From assembly GCF_018917235.1 (NCBI RefSeq), contig NZ_JAHLOF010000001.1, forward strand, positions 124,001 to 188,000: a DNA stretch of 64,000 nt, in the 5' to 3' direction. A program made the translations under genes and the position numbers. The DNA is from Metaclostridioides mangenotii. Its GTDB lineage: Bacteria > Bacillota > Clostridia > Peptostreptococcales > Peptostreptococcaceae. How positions within the stretch are numbered: position 1 is the first letter of the stretch; each line of letters opens with the position of its first letter. The notes below the pieces were generated by a model that ran no database searches, had not been told where the DNA came from, and saw only the letters and a list, made by a program, of their open reading frames with translations. Below, in pieces: positions 45,666 through 54,321 of this stretch.

Positions 45666-47045
45666 TTATTTTCTAGGATCTCCTACTTGTACTGGTAGAG
45701 ATTTATCTTTTTCCCAAGTATACCATCCACCATCAAAGACAGTTACATCTTTCCATCCTTGTGTTTCTGTTAATATCCAAGGCACTGCTGCTCTCCATCC
45801 AGTTCCACAATAGAAACTGATTTCATTTCCTTTTTTAATATCCCATTCAGCCCACATATTTTCTATTTCAGGAAAACTTCTAAATGTGTTGTCTACATCA
45901 AGGTAATCGCTCATACTAGTATTGTCTTCCCCGGCATGACCCCAAACAGCTCCTTTAGGTTCACCTGCACCTTTTATGTAGCTATAACCACTAGTTTTTC
46001 CTATAAATTCATCCCAAGACCTTATACTTACCAGTCTAAAGTTAGGATCTTTTTGTTTTTCTAATATGTCTTTTGGTAATGGTATTTGGTATTCTGGATG
46101 ATTTGGTATCTTAACTCCAAAATCTTCTACTGCAGTTGGTTTATTATCCTTTTTCTCAGCTTCATACCCTGCATCTTTCCATGCTGTCATTCCACCATTT
46201 AAAATTCTAACATCCTCTACTCCTGCCCATTTAAGAGCTAAGTAAACTCTTCCTGCAGCAGCTACATCATCAGAATACACTACCACTGTTTTATCATAAC
46301 TTATTCCATTTTCCTCAAATTTTTTCTTCATATTATCAACTGGACCTAAATTCCATTGATTATCTTCAGATTCTACGTTGTCTGTATTAAAGTGAATTGA
46401 ACCTGGAATATGCCCAGCTTTATAAGCATCTGATTCTGGTCCCCAAGATGCTTCTAATATAGCGTACTTATCATTAACATAAGTTTCTGGCTTCTTTCCG
46501 TTTACAAGATCGTTTACCCATTCAGGTGAAACTATCATATTGTAGTTTGGTGCTGATTCCATAGGCTTTTCCTTATCTTCTGCCCATTTTGCTAAATCAT
46601 TAAAAACAAATACATTATTGTAATTTAATTCTTTCATTTGGTTTGCTAAATCATTTGACTCATCATTTTTGTTACTGTATAAAACAATATTTTTATTTGG
46701 ATCTATCTCTTTATCTTTTAACAATTTCTCTAAAGTCGTATCAGCTTCTTTTAGTTTATCTAACCAAGTATAAGTAAATTGTTTAGCATTTTTTATATGC
46801 CCACCTCTACTTATTCCTCCAACCTTATACCCAAGATACGCATCATCTTGTCTAAGATCTACAACTTGGTAGTCCTTATTGTCCAGATTTTTAGATAAAT
46901 CTTCAATGCTAATAGTCTGAGCCTTCTCTACCTTTTTATCTTCTTTCTTTTCTTCGCCTACATTGTTTTTTGAACATGCAGTAAGGGCCATCGCTCCTGT
47001 CAATAATGCCACTGTTAAAAGCAGTAGTTTTTTGTTCTTTTTCAC
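45666..47045 (-). CDS. Lipoprotein with three rhodanese domains
   Basis: 459 residues from a GTG at 47045, eight bases after GGAGG (the ATG at 47060 overlaps that site). The signal peptide ends in lipobox LTAC (Cys24), so the enzyme sits outside the membrane. Three rhodanese domains follow, at roughly 45-160, 175-300 and 315-455. Only the third has the active cysteine (FYCGTGWRAA); the first two have YSNKNDE and YSDDVAAAGR instead. It would be a sulfurtransferase. It stands upstream of the arsenosugar-type operon. Confidence 0.9.
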   Translation of the reverse strand: MKKNKKLLLLTVALLTGAMALTACSKNNVGEEKKEDKKVEKAQTISIEDLSKNLDNKDYQVVDLRQDDAYLGYKVGGISRGGHIKNAKQFTYTWLDKLKEADTTLEKLLKDKEIDPNKNIVLYSNKNDESNDLANQMKELNYNNVFVFNDLAKWAEDKEKPMESAPNYNMIVSPEWVNDLVNGKKPETYVNDKYAILEASWGPESDAYKAGHIPGSIHFNTDNVESEDNQWNLGPVDNMKKKFEENGISYDKTVVVYSDDVAAAGRVYLALKWAGVEDVRILNGGMTAWKDAGYEAEKKDNKPTAVEDFGVKIPNHPEYQIPLPKDILEKQKDPNFRLVSIRSWDEFIGKTSGYSYIKGAGEPKGAVWGHAGEDNTSMSDYLDVDNTFRSFPEIENMWAEWDIKKGNEISFYCGTGWRAAVPWILTETQGWKDVTVFDGGWYTWEKDKSLPVQVGDPRK

Positions 47046-47243
47046 GGAATTTTCCTCCATTCAGAATATAATAATGTAATTATTTTATAAAAATCATTTA
47101 AATTATATATATTCTGTCTATATACGTCAAATTCATATTATCTATAATCAACAAGTTATATATAGATGAAACCTATGCATATTGACTAAGTTATTCAAAT
47201 TTTATATGATTAATCTAGAAAATTGGAAAGTAGGTTAAACTTT

Positions 47244-47666
47244 ATGAAAAAAATTATCAATTATCTCTTCACATTTTTACAGTTCGCACTTATAGTTTAC
47301 TGTATAGCCGTTCAATATTTCACTGAGAATAGGATGGGAATGGTTAGACATGTTATGTATAAAAATAGAGAATGGGCTACAAATTACCCTGTAGACAGTT
47401 TATTAAATATTTTTAGTATTGTTTTAGTTTTGCTTATAATAATATCAATAATATTAATAGTTAGAAATAAAGCTAAAATTAGTTCATTAGTATTAATAAT
47501 ATTCTCGGTGTTCTCTCTATTTTTTATAAAAATATACAATGTTGAAAGTTACACAAGCTATTATTTTACTGTGTTAGGATTAGTTGTTATTGTTATAGTA
47601 CAAATTATAATGGTCTTAATAAATATAAGTGAGAAAAATAATAATAATAAAATTAGATCAAATTAA
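47244..47666 (+). CDS. Integral membrane protein, 140 residues, unknown
   Basis: Four hydrophobic segments (for example LLNIFSIVLVLLIIISIILI). A hydrophilic loop with NREWATNYPVDSL joins the first two. No family recognised. The ATG at 47244 is preferred over a TTG at 47223, though the ribosome binding site (AGTAGG) is weak. Divergent from the rhodanese gene. Confidence 0.65.
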   Translation: MKKIINYLFTFLQFALIVYCIAVQYFTENRMGMVRHVMYKNREWATNYPVDSLLNIFSIVLVLLIIISIILIVRNKAKISSLVLIIFSVFSLFFIKIYNVESYTSYYFTVLGLVVIVIVQIIMVLINISEKNNNNKIRSN

Positions 47667-47722
47667 TAAAAAAATCCTTTTATTACAATGATAGATATTT
47701 TCTTTAATATAAAACAAATATT

Positions 47723-47754
47723 GCGTGGACATTATATGATTTAAGTGTCCACGC
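47723..47754. terminator. Bidirectional terminator
   Basis: GCGTGGACA and TGTCCACGC form a perfect 9-bp stem between two convergent genes. Confidence 0.8.
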
Positions 47755-47816
47755 TTAAATTTTAGTATTCCAAACTTAGCTATCTAATTGAAACACCCTT
47801 TATTTAATTTGTATAC

Positions 47817-48119
47817 CTAAAATTTAGAAAAGAAGTTGTCAAATAAGCTATCTTGCTCTGGTTTATGTACTACAAATCCGATAGCTACCTGGTTATTTGT
47901 AAGATCGATAATCTTTTGAGCTTCACTTTCTCCAAAAGCTCCACAAAGTTCTATTGCCCCTACTCCATCTTTTTGTAAATCTACTACCTTTTTATAAGCC
48001 TCTTCAAAATTTCTAACTGTGCAGATATATGTAACCTGCTTACCTGTTTCAAAATAAGCGCAGTGCTCATCTGGATTATAATGAGGACCCATCAATAAAA
48101 ATGCATATTTATTTTTCAT
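47817..48119 (-). CDS. DUF6506-like small protein
   Basis: 100 residues: YAFLLMGPHYNPDEHCAYFE, then ICTVRNFEEAYKKVVDL and GAIELCGAFGE. This fits a small alpha/beta family of unknown function in anaerobes (DUF6506, from memory). The ELCGAFG loop and conserved His/Asp suggest ligand binding. Monocistronic. Confidence 0.75.
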   Translation of the reverse strand: MKNKYAFLLMGPHYNPDEHCAYFETGKQVTYICTVRNFEEAYKKVVDLQKDGVGAIELCGAFGESEAQKIIDLTNNQVAIGFVVHKPEQDSLFDNFFSKF

Positions 48120-48256
48120 AAAATCACTCCTATATAATTTAATTTTTTATTTAAATATTTATTTTGCTTACTATAATAACTATAACATGTATCCAATATA
48201 ACTTATCCCTCTCTTTGCTATATTATTAATATTACTAATAAAATTTTAAATAAAAA

Positions 48257-48286
48257 AAATCCAAATCTATTAATAGATTTGGATTT
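48257..48286 (-). terminator. Terminator of tRNA-Leu
   Basis: AAATCCAAATCTA and TAGATTTGGATTT form a perfect 13-bp stem with a TTAA loop; on the minus strand it is followed by TTTTTATTT, eight bases after the tRNA. Confidence 0.92.
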
Positions 48287-48293
48287 CTATAAT

Positions 48294-48377
48294 TGGTGCG
48301 GATGAAGGGAGTCGAACCCCCACGCCAAAGGCGCTAGATCCTAAGTCTAGTGCGTCTGCCAATTCCGCCACATCCGC
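48294..48377 (-). tRNA. tRNA-Leu (anticodon UAG)
   Basis: The acceptor arms GCGGATG and CATCCGC pair; the anticodon stem CTAGA/TCTAG encloses loop CTTAGGA with anticodon TAG. The D arm (TGGCGGAATTGGCAGACGCA), a long class II variable arm and T arm GGGGGTTCGACTCCC are all present. The CCA end is encoded. Confidence 0.97.
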
Positions 48378-48492
48378 GTATGTTATTTTTACCACTTTTA
48401 TAGTGTACTATTTTTTGCGGAATTTTGCAAGTTTTTTTTATAATTTTTTTCGTTTTATTAAAATAGGTAAATTAAAATAAGTAAATAAAAAT

Positions 48493-48519
48493 AGGTGGGT
48501 AGTAATTTGCTACCCACCT
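48493..48519 (-). terminator. Terminator after the first lysine transporter gene
   Basis: AGGTGGGTAG and CTACCCACCT pair over 10 bases with a 7-base loop, followed on the minus strand by ATTTTTATTT. Confidence 0.9.
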
Positions 48520-48571
48520 TTTATCTACATGTATGTTATTTTTAATTTTTAACTATGACATATTTTTAAAG

Positions 48572-50320
48572 CTAAACTTGTACACTATCTGCTTCTGCTG
48601 AATCTTCAACTTCATCATCAGTGTCTACTCTCTTACCAAAAATTTGAATACCGGCAAAAATTGCTATAATTGAAATCGGTAGAACAATATATACAGATAG
48701 TCCAAGTCCTACAGGAATATATCCAAATACAACTGCTATTACTGCTGTAAATAAAGCATAAGGCATTTGTGTTTTAACATGTTCGATATGGTTGCAACCA
48801 GCCCCCATCGATGAAAGTATAGTCGTATCAGATATCGGAGAGCAGTGATCTCCAAATATTGCACCTGTTAGTACTGCACTAGTACTAGCAAGTATATAAG
48901 ACATTTCTGGATTCATTGAATAAGATAAAGGTATCGCTAACGGCATAAGTATTCCCATTGTTCCATATGCTGTTCCTGTCGCAAATGATATTATCGCACC
49001 AAGTATAAATATAAGCGATGGCAATAGGAAATTTGGAAGCGATCCTGATAATAATTTTATAAGAAATTTTGCTGTACCAAGTTCTTTAATTATTGAACTT
49101 AAAGACCAAGCTAGTATAAGTATTACACCAGTTATTACTAAGGTCTTCATACCGTCTACCCATACATCTATTGCCTCTGATACATTAAATATTTTTTTGG
49201 ACACAGACATGACTATAGCTACAATACTTGCAACAAAAGCAGATTGGAATAAAGATAAAGATGCATTTGAAGCACTAAAAGTCTCTTTTATAGCTGAAAA
49301 TGAAAACGGCGAATTATTAAGTAAATTTATAAGTGACGAATCATTTGAGGCCATTATTTCTGTGTAGCCACTGTAATAAAATGATATTAATGCTACAACA
49401 ACTAAAGTCCCTATAGGTATTATTGCGTTCCATATACTAAGTTTGATTCCTTCTTTAGGAGCTAAGTCATCTTCCTCTTTGCTTGTCAATAAATCATCAT
49501 TTGATTTGTCAGATCTTCTTGCTCTAATTTCAGCATCTCTCATTGGCCCAAATTCTTTAAGCAGAATAGCAGAAATAACTATAAATACAAGCACCAATAT
49601 ATTGTAAAACCTAAATGGAATAGTTTGTATAAACACTCCAAATGCATCTACTTTAACACCAATACTGTTAAATGCATCGTTTATTAGTCCTACTTCAAGA
49701 CCTATCCAAGTAGAGATTATTGCAAGACCTGCAACAGGTGCAGCAGTTGAATCTATAATAAATGCCAATTTTTCTCTTGAAATTTTCATTTTGTCAGATA
49801 CTGGTCTCATTATTGGGCCGACTATAAGTGAATTTGCATAATCGTCAAAGAATACTAATAACCCTAAAAACCATGTTATAAGCTGAGTTCCTCTAGCAGT
49901 CTTAGCTTTGTTTGCAAGCAATTCCGCGATTGCTCTCGCTCCTCCCATCTTTGCAACGAGATTTATGACTCCACCAATTGCAAGAACTTGAAGTATTATA
50001 CCAGCATTCCAAGGGTCAGATAGTGATTCCACTGCTCTATTTACTAGATCTAAAAATGCTTTGATAAATGCTATTAAAACATTGTTTCCACTAATTTGAA
50101 GTATAAAGCTTCCAGACATTATACCTATCATCAGTGAAATAACTACGTTTTTAGTAATAAATGCTAATACAATAGCAACTAACGGTGGTATAAGTGTAAA
50201 AACTCCAAATTTCTGTGAATTAATAAGTGCGACATCGATTTCTTCCGCAAAACCTACAACAGTAAACATTGTAAATATAAATATCGTAGTCAAAATCGTA
50301 TAAAGTTTTTGATTTCTCAT
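48572..50320 (-). CDS. lysW: Lysine transporter, NhaC family (LysW type)
   Basis: 582 residues, twelve or more membrane helices. The N-terminus looks like a signal sequence (LYTILTTIFIFTMFTVVGFA). Family motifs: LLVFFDDYANSLIVGPIMRP, FATGTAYGTMGILMPLAIPL and IFGDHCSPISDTTILSSMGA. NhaC-family proteins behind L-box leaders are known lysine transporters. The lysine riboswitch and its terminator directly upstream support this. About four fifths identical by eye to the neighbour at 50828. Confidence 0.92.
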   Translation of the reverse strand: MRNQKLYTILTTIFIFTMFTVVGFAEEIDVALINSQKFGVFTLIPPLVAIVLAFITKNVVISLMIGIMSGSFILQISGNNVLIAFIKAFLDLVNRAVESLSDPWNAGIILQVLAIGGVINLVAKMGGARAIAELLANKAKTARGTQLITWFLGLLVFFDDYANSLIVGPIMRPVSDKMKISREKLAFIIDSTAAPVAGLAIISTWIGLEVGLINDAFNSIGVKVDAFGVFIQTIPFRFYNILVLVFIVISAILLKEFGPMRDAEIRARRSDKSNDDLLTSKEEDDLAPKEGIKLSIWNAIIPIGTLVVVALISFYYSGYTEIMASNDSSLINLLNNSPFSFSAIKETFSASNASLSLFQSAFVASIVAIVMSVSKKIFNVSEAIDVWVDGMKTLVITGVILILAWSLSSIIKELGTAKFLIKLLSGSLPNFLLPSLIFILGAIISFATGTAYGTMGILMPLAIPLSYSMNPEMSYILASTSAVLTGAIFGDHCSPISDTTILSSMGAGCNHIEHVKTQMPYALFTAVIAVVFGYIPVGLGLSVYIVLPISIIAIFAGIQIFGKRVDTDDEVEDSAEADSVQV

Positions 50321-50374
50321 AATTTAACTCCTCTTCTTATATTTTATGAATACAGACGCGGAATTTTGAGAACT

Positions 50375-50404
50375 AAAAAAGCCTTAGGCTATGACACCTA
50401 AGGC
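50375..50404 (-). terminator. Riboswitch-controlled terminator
   Basis: GCCTTAGG and CCTAAGGC form an 8-bp stem followed by TTTTTTAG on the minus strand, directly after the lysine aptamer and 55 bases before the gene. Lysine binding should favour this hairpin and stop transcription. Confidence 0.9.
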
Positions 50405-50452
50405 ATTATATACATATTTCGACTATGAGTATAAAAGTATAATTCCTCAAAT

Positions 50453-50614
50453 GATAGCTCATCACAAAAAATATGTGACAGTTATGCATATATTCTATAC
50501 ATCCCCAGACTAATAACCTTAAAGCTTCGGTTAATGTCTTCGGCAATATCTCCTTTTATGGCAAATCAACGTGCTTAACTCCTTGCCACTACTGATAGAT
50601 ACTGCTCCTCTATC
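50453..50614 (-). ncRNA. Lysine riboswitch (L box), first copy
   Basis: On the minus strand the aptamer opens with GATAGAGGAGCAGTAT and closes with GAGCTATC, whose CTATC pairs with GATAG as P1. Conserved internal parts are AAAGGAGATATTGCCGAAG, GTCTGGGG and ACTGTCACA. Order and spacing match the known Bacillus lysC L box. Confidence 0.95.
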
Positions 50615-50776
50615 TAGTATTCATTTATAAATTTATTGATATATTAAAATAGTTAACATTATTAACATGCCTTTAACATCATGTTTCAGTATATCTTATA
50701 ACCAACATTTTTACAAGTGGGTTTAGTTTTTTTAATGATTAAAAGTATATTGTATCTATAACAAAAAAGCCCATTA

Positions 50777-50806
50777 AAAATAGCCTGGAAAAATCCAAGC
50801 TATTTT
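50777..50806 (-). terminator. Terminator after the second lysine transporter gene
   Basis: AAAATAGC and GCTATTTT plus an inner TGGA/TCCA pairing, just after the stop at 50828; followed by TTTTTAATGGG on the minus strand. Confidence 0.8.
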
Positions 50807-50827
50807 ATAAAACTTATTAATTCATTT

Positions 50828-52567
50828 TTATTCAGTTACAGTTTCATCAATTAATATTTCATCCTCTATATTTACTCTCTTACCTAAAACTTGTATTCCA
50901 ATAAAAATCATTATTAAAGATAACGGAAGTGCTAAATATATTGGTAGACCAAGCCCAACTGGAATATATCCAAATACTATTGTAATAACACCTGTAAATA
51001 AAGCGTAAGGCATCTGTGTTTTAACGTGATCTAAGTGATTACAACCAGCTCCCATTGATGAAAGTATTGTAGTATCAGATATAGGAGAGCAGTGATCTCC
51101 AAATATCGCACCTGAAAGCACAGCACTTGTGCTAGCAATTATATATCCCATGTCTGGATTCATAGAATGAGCAAGAGGTATGGCAAGTGGCATTAATATA
51201 CCCATAGTACCATAAGATGTACCTGTTGCAAAAGATATAATAGAACCAAGTACAAATATAAGTGAAGGTAATAAAAACTCTGGCAGTGATCCAGACAATA
51301 ACTGTATTAGGTACGCAGCAGTTCCAAGTTCGTTTATTATAGAACTTAGAGACCAAGCTAGTATAAGTATTACACCTGTTATTACCAAAGTCTTCATCCC
51401 ATCAACCCACACATCTATAGCTTCTGACACTTTAAATATTTTTTTAACTGATGCCATAATAATCCCAACAATACTCGCTACAAATGCCGATTGGAATAAT
51501 GCTAATGATGCATCCGATGCACTAAAAGCTTCTTTTATCGCTGTGAAAGAAAAAGGTGTTTCTTTAAATAACGTTGATAGAGTAGCATCTTGTGAAGCTT
51601 GAATTGCACTATATCCACTGTAATAAAAAGATATTAACGCCACTACTATAAGTGTTCCTATTGGTATTATTGCATTCCAAACACTTAACTTAACCCCTTC
51701 TTTAGGTGCTAAATCATCTTCAACTTTTCCTGAAGAATCATAAGTCGATAACTTCTCACCTCTTCTTGCTTTTATTTCTGCATCTCTCATAGGACCAAAA
51801 TCTTTCATAAGTACTGCTGAAATAACTATAAATGCAAGAATTAATATATTGTAAAATCTAAACGGTATAGTTTGTAAAAATACTCCAAAAGCATCTACAC
51901 TAACACCTATACTATTAAATGCATCCTTTATCAATCCGACTTCAAGTCCTATCCATGTGGAAATAATTGCAAGTCCTGCTACTGGAGCAGCAGTTGAATC
52001 TATTATAAAAGATAATTTCTCTCTTGATATTTTCATTTTGTCTGATACTGGTCTCATTATCGGACCAACTATAAGTGAATTTGCATAATCATCAAAGAAA
52101 ACTAGAAGCCCTAAAAACCACGTTATCAACTGTGTACCTTTTGCAGATTTTGCTTTTTTAGCAAGTACTTCAGCTATTGCTTGGGCGCCACCCATTTTTG
52201 CAACGAGATTTATAACTCCTCCTATCGCAAGCACTTGAAGTATTATTCCCGCATTCCAAGGATCTGAAAGAGATTCTATTGATCTATTTACTAGATCCAT
52301 AATTGACGAAATCAATGCTATAATGACATTATTGCCACTTACTTGCATTACAAAACTCCCAGCAACTACACCTAGCATAAGGGATATTACAACATTTTTA
52401 GTTACAAAAGCTAGTACTATGGCAACCAATGGCGGTATCAATGTAAGAACACCATATTTTTGAGCGTTCAATGTTGATACATCAGTCTCTTCTGCAAAAC
52501 CTATAATAGTAAACATTAAAAAAATAATAATTGTCGTAAGAATAATATATAATTTTTTATTCCTCAT
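50828..52567 (-). CDS. lysW: Lysine transporter, NhaC family (LysW type), second copy
   Basis: 579 residues with the same architecture as its neighbour: hydrophobic N-terminus, FDDYANSLIVGPIMRP, GTSYGTMGILMPLA and FGDHCSPISDTTILSSMGAG. Differences cluster in the hydrophilic loop near residues 265-285 and at the C-terminus. It has its own lysine riboswitch and terminator, so the two are separate transcription units from one duplicated block. Confidence 0.92.
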   Translation of the reverse strand: MRNKKLYIILTTIIIFLMFTIIGFAEETDVSTLNAQKYGVLTLIPPLVAIVLAFVTKNVVISLMLGVVAGSFVMQVSGNNVIIALISSIMDLVNRSIESLSDPWNAGIILQVLAIGGVINLVAKMGGAQAIAEVLAKKAKSAKGTQLITWFLGLLVFFDDYANSLIVGPIMRPVSDKMKISREKLSFIIDSTAAPVAGLAIISTWIGLEVGLIKDAFNSIGVSVDAFGVFLQTIPFRFYNILILAFIVISAVLMKDFGPMRDAEIKARRGEKLSTYDSSGKVEDDLAPKEGVKLSVWNAIIPIGTLIVVALISFYYSGYSAIQASQDATLSTLFKETPFSFTAIKEAFSASDASLALFQSAFVASIVGIIMASVKKIFKVSEAIDVWVDGMKTLVITGVILILAWSLSSIINELGTAAYLIQLLSGSLPEFLLPSLIFVLGSIISFATGTSYGTMGILMPLAIPLAHSMNPDMGYIIASTSAVLSGAIFGDHCSPISDTTILSSMGAGCNHLDHVKTQMPYALFTGVITIVFGYIPVGLGLPIYLALPLSLIMIFIGIQVLGKRVNIEDEILIDETVTE

Positions 52568-52627
52568 AAAGTTAACCTTCCCTTCTATTCTGTGAATAAA
52601 TTAGATTGAGAACTGGGAATGGAAACT

Positions 52628-52657
52628 AAAAAAGCCTCAGGCTTAAACACCTAAGGC
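52628..52657 (-). terminator. Riboswitch-controlled terminator, second copy
   Basis: GCCTTAGG and CCTGAGGC (one G-T pair) form the stem, followed by TTTTTTAG on the minus strand. It corresponds in place and sequence to the one at 50375. Confidence 0.9.
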
Positions 52658-52704
52658 ATAATTAACATACTAAATCTTTACGTATTATATATAATTCCTC
52701 AAAT

Positions 52705-52868
52705 GATAGCTCACCACAAAATAATATGTGACAGTAATGCATATATTTTATGCATTCCCAGCCTAATAACCTTAAAGCTTCAGTCATTGACTTCGGCAAT
52801 CTCCCCTTTCATAGTAAATCATCGCGCTTTAACTCCTCACTAATACTAATGGATACTGCTCCTCTACC
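52705..52868 (-). ncRNA. Lysine riboswitch (L box), second copy
   Basis: GGTAGAGGAGCAGTAT opens the aptamer and GAGCTATC closes it, pairing as P1. GGGGAGATTGCCGAAG, GGCTGGGA and ACTGTCACA are conserved. It is very like the copy at 50453, with changes mostly in stem tips. Confidence 0.95.
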
Positions 52869-52963
52869 TAAATATTCATCTATTCAATTTTCACTTGCTT
52901 TAGTATAGCTTAAAAGCAGGTATATTTCAAGCTTTTATAGATGAACACATTGTTAAACTTTAC

Positions 52964-53551
52964 TTAACAATTGCAATTTATTATCCATTCTTTTTTTATC
53001 TGCCAAAGAGCCGCTTGAACAACTTTTACACCAATATAGTCACCTGATTTAATTTTGTTGTGATGTTCAAACAATTTTGACCAACTATCTGTAATTTTCT
53101 TCTTTAGTTGAGGGTAGAAATTAGTCAACATTATGTCGCTATCATGCTTTATACCATACTGCTTTAATAGATTTTTAAATTCTTTATCGTCACCATCATC
53201 TTTTGCTATATACTCTAAACTCAGGACTTTGTTCCAATCATACATATCAAATAATACAACTTCATCTACAGGAACTTCTAGCTCTAAAATACTTGTATTT
53301 GGAAACCTCTCCAAATTAGATAAATCTTTAAAAACCCAGTATGGAAACTCTGCATCTTCTGGTTTTTCAACAAGTTTACTAGCCTCTCTCGAAAACCAAC
53401 TGTATGCTGTAATAAATATATTTGAACTCTCTTCGTACTTATTTTTAATAAATTCCTTTTTTGAAAAACAAGTTCCATCTCTATCTATAATCTCAATGAC
53501 AGAATCATTTAATGAAGCGTACAATTTTATAGTGCTACATTTACTATCCAT
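52964..53551 (-). CDS. DUF3841 family protein
   Basis: 195 residues. The family pattern is ITAYSWFSREASKLV, FPYWVFKDL, ILELEVPVDEVVLFDMYDWN and ITDSWSKLF, ending VVQAALWQIKKEWI. Function unknown. It begins 25 bases inside the upstream homologue's 3' end in another frame, with GGGAGG as ribosome binding site inside that gene, so the two are translationally coupled. Confidence 0.83.
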   Translation of the reverse strand: MDSKCSTIKLYASLNDSVIEIIDRDGTCFSKKEFIKNKYEESSNIFITAYSWFSREASKLVEKPEDAEFPYWVFKDLSNLERFPNTSILELEVPVDEVVLFDMYDWNKVLSLEYIAKDDGDDKEFKNLLKQYGIKHDSDIMLTNFYPQLKKKITDSWSKLFEHHNKIKSGDYIGVKVVQAALWQIKKEWIINCNC

Positions 53552-54099
53552 TCTCTTTTAACCTCCCATATTATTCCATACTTTTCTACATTTTTATCAA
53601 TGATAACAGAGTCATCAAATAAAAGATCCCAGCTATCTACGATTTCGTTCTTTACTTCTGGATAAAACTGTGACATATACGCCTGAGCATCATTAGTTCT
53701 GTATAATTTTAAAAGCTCTTTGTGCCTTTTTTCATCCTGATCATCTTTTGGAATATAAGAATAGTTAAGCATAGTTCCCCATTTATTAATATTTACAAGA
53801 ATAATGTCTTTGAGATTGAGTTCTAATTCTAGAATAACAGTGTTATCACTAGGTAACATAGTTGCTTCTTTTGAAAAAGAAACCCAAATTGGATAGTCAG
53901 CTTCTTCCGGTTTTTTATTCATTTTATCAGCTTTTCTGATAAACCAATCGTACACCTCAAGTACTAATTCTGCATGTTCTTGTAAATCTTTTTTTATATA
54001 CTCTTTTTTTGCTTTGTATTTACCAGTTTCCTGAAGTTCATTTAAAACATTAATGTGTTGTTTCGAATAAACAATAATTTTATCCATTTTAAACTTCAT
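53527..54099 (-). CDS. DUF3841 family protein, upstream paralogue
   Basis: 190 residues with the same pattern: VYDWFIRKADKMN, YPIWVSFSKEA, VILELELNLKDIILVNINKW and IVDSWDLLFDD, ending IIWEVKREWIV. It is diverged from its partner by more than half the residues, so the duplication is old. No nuclease or binding motif is recognised. Confidence 0.83.
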   Translation of the reverse strand: MKFKMDKIIVYSKQHINVLNELQETGKYKAKKEYIKKDLQEHAELVLEVYDWFIRKADKMNKKPEEADYPIWVSFSKEATMLPSDNTVILELELNLKDIILVNINKWGTMLNYSYIPKDDQDEKRHKELLKLYRTNDAQAYMSQFYPEVKNEIVDSWDLLFDDSVIIDKNVEKYGIIWEVKREWIVNVAL

Positions 54100-54321
54100 C
54101 CTTTTTATTTTAAATTAATTATAGTGATACAAAGAATTGTAATTTATTAGATTTGCATAAGATCGCTACCATTATTATACAATAATTTCTCTAAACTTTT
54201 AATTGTAATTTTTTTAATTTTTCATAAATAATTGATTGTATAAATTAGATTACGTTATCTTATCTAACACATACGTGCTATAATGTTTTATAATCAAAAT
54301 ATTAATTTAAAGGGGATTACT

